DNA of 55,533 bases, taken from IMG/VR virus record IMGVR_UViG_3300008050_000048, positions 1-55,533 of that record; one strand, 5' to 3'. A program made the position numbers and the translations under genes. The notes under the pieces were generated by a model. It did no database searches. It saw only the letters and a program-made list of their open reading frames with translations, and was not told where the DNA came from. The stretch is from a virus. Shown piece after piece: positions 55,331 to 55,533 of the stretch (within the stretch, counting starts at the first letter, position 1; each line of letters begins with the position of its first letter).

Positions 55331-55533
55331 ATGAAGGAAACAGGAATCATCCTTGGGCAAGAATATAAATGGATTGTGAATGGTCAAATAGCTATAGTTA
55401 TAGGTTATGATGAAACGAGAGCGTTCCCATTCGACATTTTTGTATGCAACTGTCTTGAAAGACTCACTTCCTATAGGTGTGCATCCCGAATGGAGCTTTC
55501 AACTTTCCCTGGTTCCAAAAAATATCCTGTATT
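55331..55533 (+). CDS. Hypothetical protein, 3' end outside the window
   Basis: Open frame from ATG 55331 to the right edge, beginning MKETGIILGQEYKWIVNGQI. It has a hairpin-like G-Q-x-Y-K-W start similar in style to the small barrel proteins upstream. Only 67 codons are visible, so the identity remains open. Confidence 0.5.
   Translation, partial: MKETGIILGQEYKWIVNGQIAIVIGYDETRAFPFDIFVCNCLERLTSYRCASRMELSTFPGSKKYPV

Overview
The window is a contiguous piece of a large, AT-rich, tailed-phage genome (contractile tail, T4-like core, probably a jumbo or near-jumbo myovirus). Every gene I can support is on the + strand. Genes are packed with ATGA/TAATG overlaps. There is no integrase, no transposon and no CRISPR array. 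The host cannot be named from the sequence. A cobalamin-type ribonucleotide reductase, TTGACA/TATGAT promoters and phage-encoded tRNAs indicate a bacterial host with sigma70-type transcription.

Layout. (1) 1-16.4 kb is the neck, tail and baseplate module in T4-like order: gp13-, gp14- and gp15-like neck and tail-terminator proteins, a very large tail sheath, two tail-tube paralogs, a gp26-like protein that ends on a T7 slippery run with a second reading frame behind it, a short tape measure, a gp48/54-like tube initiator, a LysM/gp53-like wedge and a hub-like protein. (2) 16.4-28.5 kb is DNA replication and nucleotide supply: a minimal family A polymerase, an FtsZ/tubulin-like protein, gp32-like SSB, UvsX/RecA, a 5'-3' nuclease, DnaB/gp41 helicase, class II RNR, CBS-less IMP dehydrogenase, a GroES-like protein and ThyX. 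(3) 28.5-35 kb holds a cassette of small orphan genes, then a complete PHP-containing DNA polymerase III alpha subunit. (4) 35-48.2 kb mixes a virion-like protein, dUTPase, a Dam-like methylase, a thioredoxin-like protein, a sigma region 4-like protein, an acidic repeat protein, GroEL, an Hsp20 protein, a DnaQ-like proofreading exonuclease and a 933-residue amidoligase-like protein. (5) 48.2-55.5 kb is an accessory region: a structured 650-bp non-coding stretch, a zinc-knuckle protein, a dCMP deaminase reading frame broken by one in-frame UGA, an HNH protein, two tandem nucleotidyltransferase-like paralogs, small paralogous proteins and a tRNA array (Leu, Leu, Gly, Pro).

How it works together. 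The phage carries a replisome of its own (Pol III alpha plus a detached DnaQ exonuclease, helicase, SSB, recombinase) next to a T4-like virion. It carries dNTP and guanine nucleotide enzymes and a full folding set (GroEL, GroES-like, Hsp20). Two promoter classes are visible. Sigma70-like promoters (TTGACA-17-TATGAT type) drive metabolic genes and tRNAs; several lie inside inverted repeats whose right arm is the Shine-Dalgarno sequence. A second motif, CTATTTATA, lies before the sheath and other late-looking genes. A small sigma region 4-like protein is a candidate for switching between them.

Most notable: the probable programmed frameshift at 9770-9776 ahead of the tape measure, the diverged FtsZ/tubulin-like protein at 17.6 kb, the UGA-interrupted deaminase, the hairpin-embedded promoters, and the structured non-coding region at 48.2-48.9 kb.
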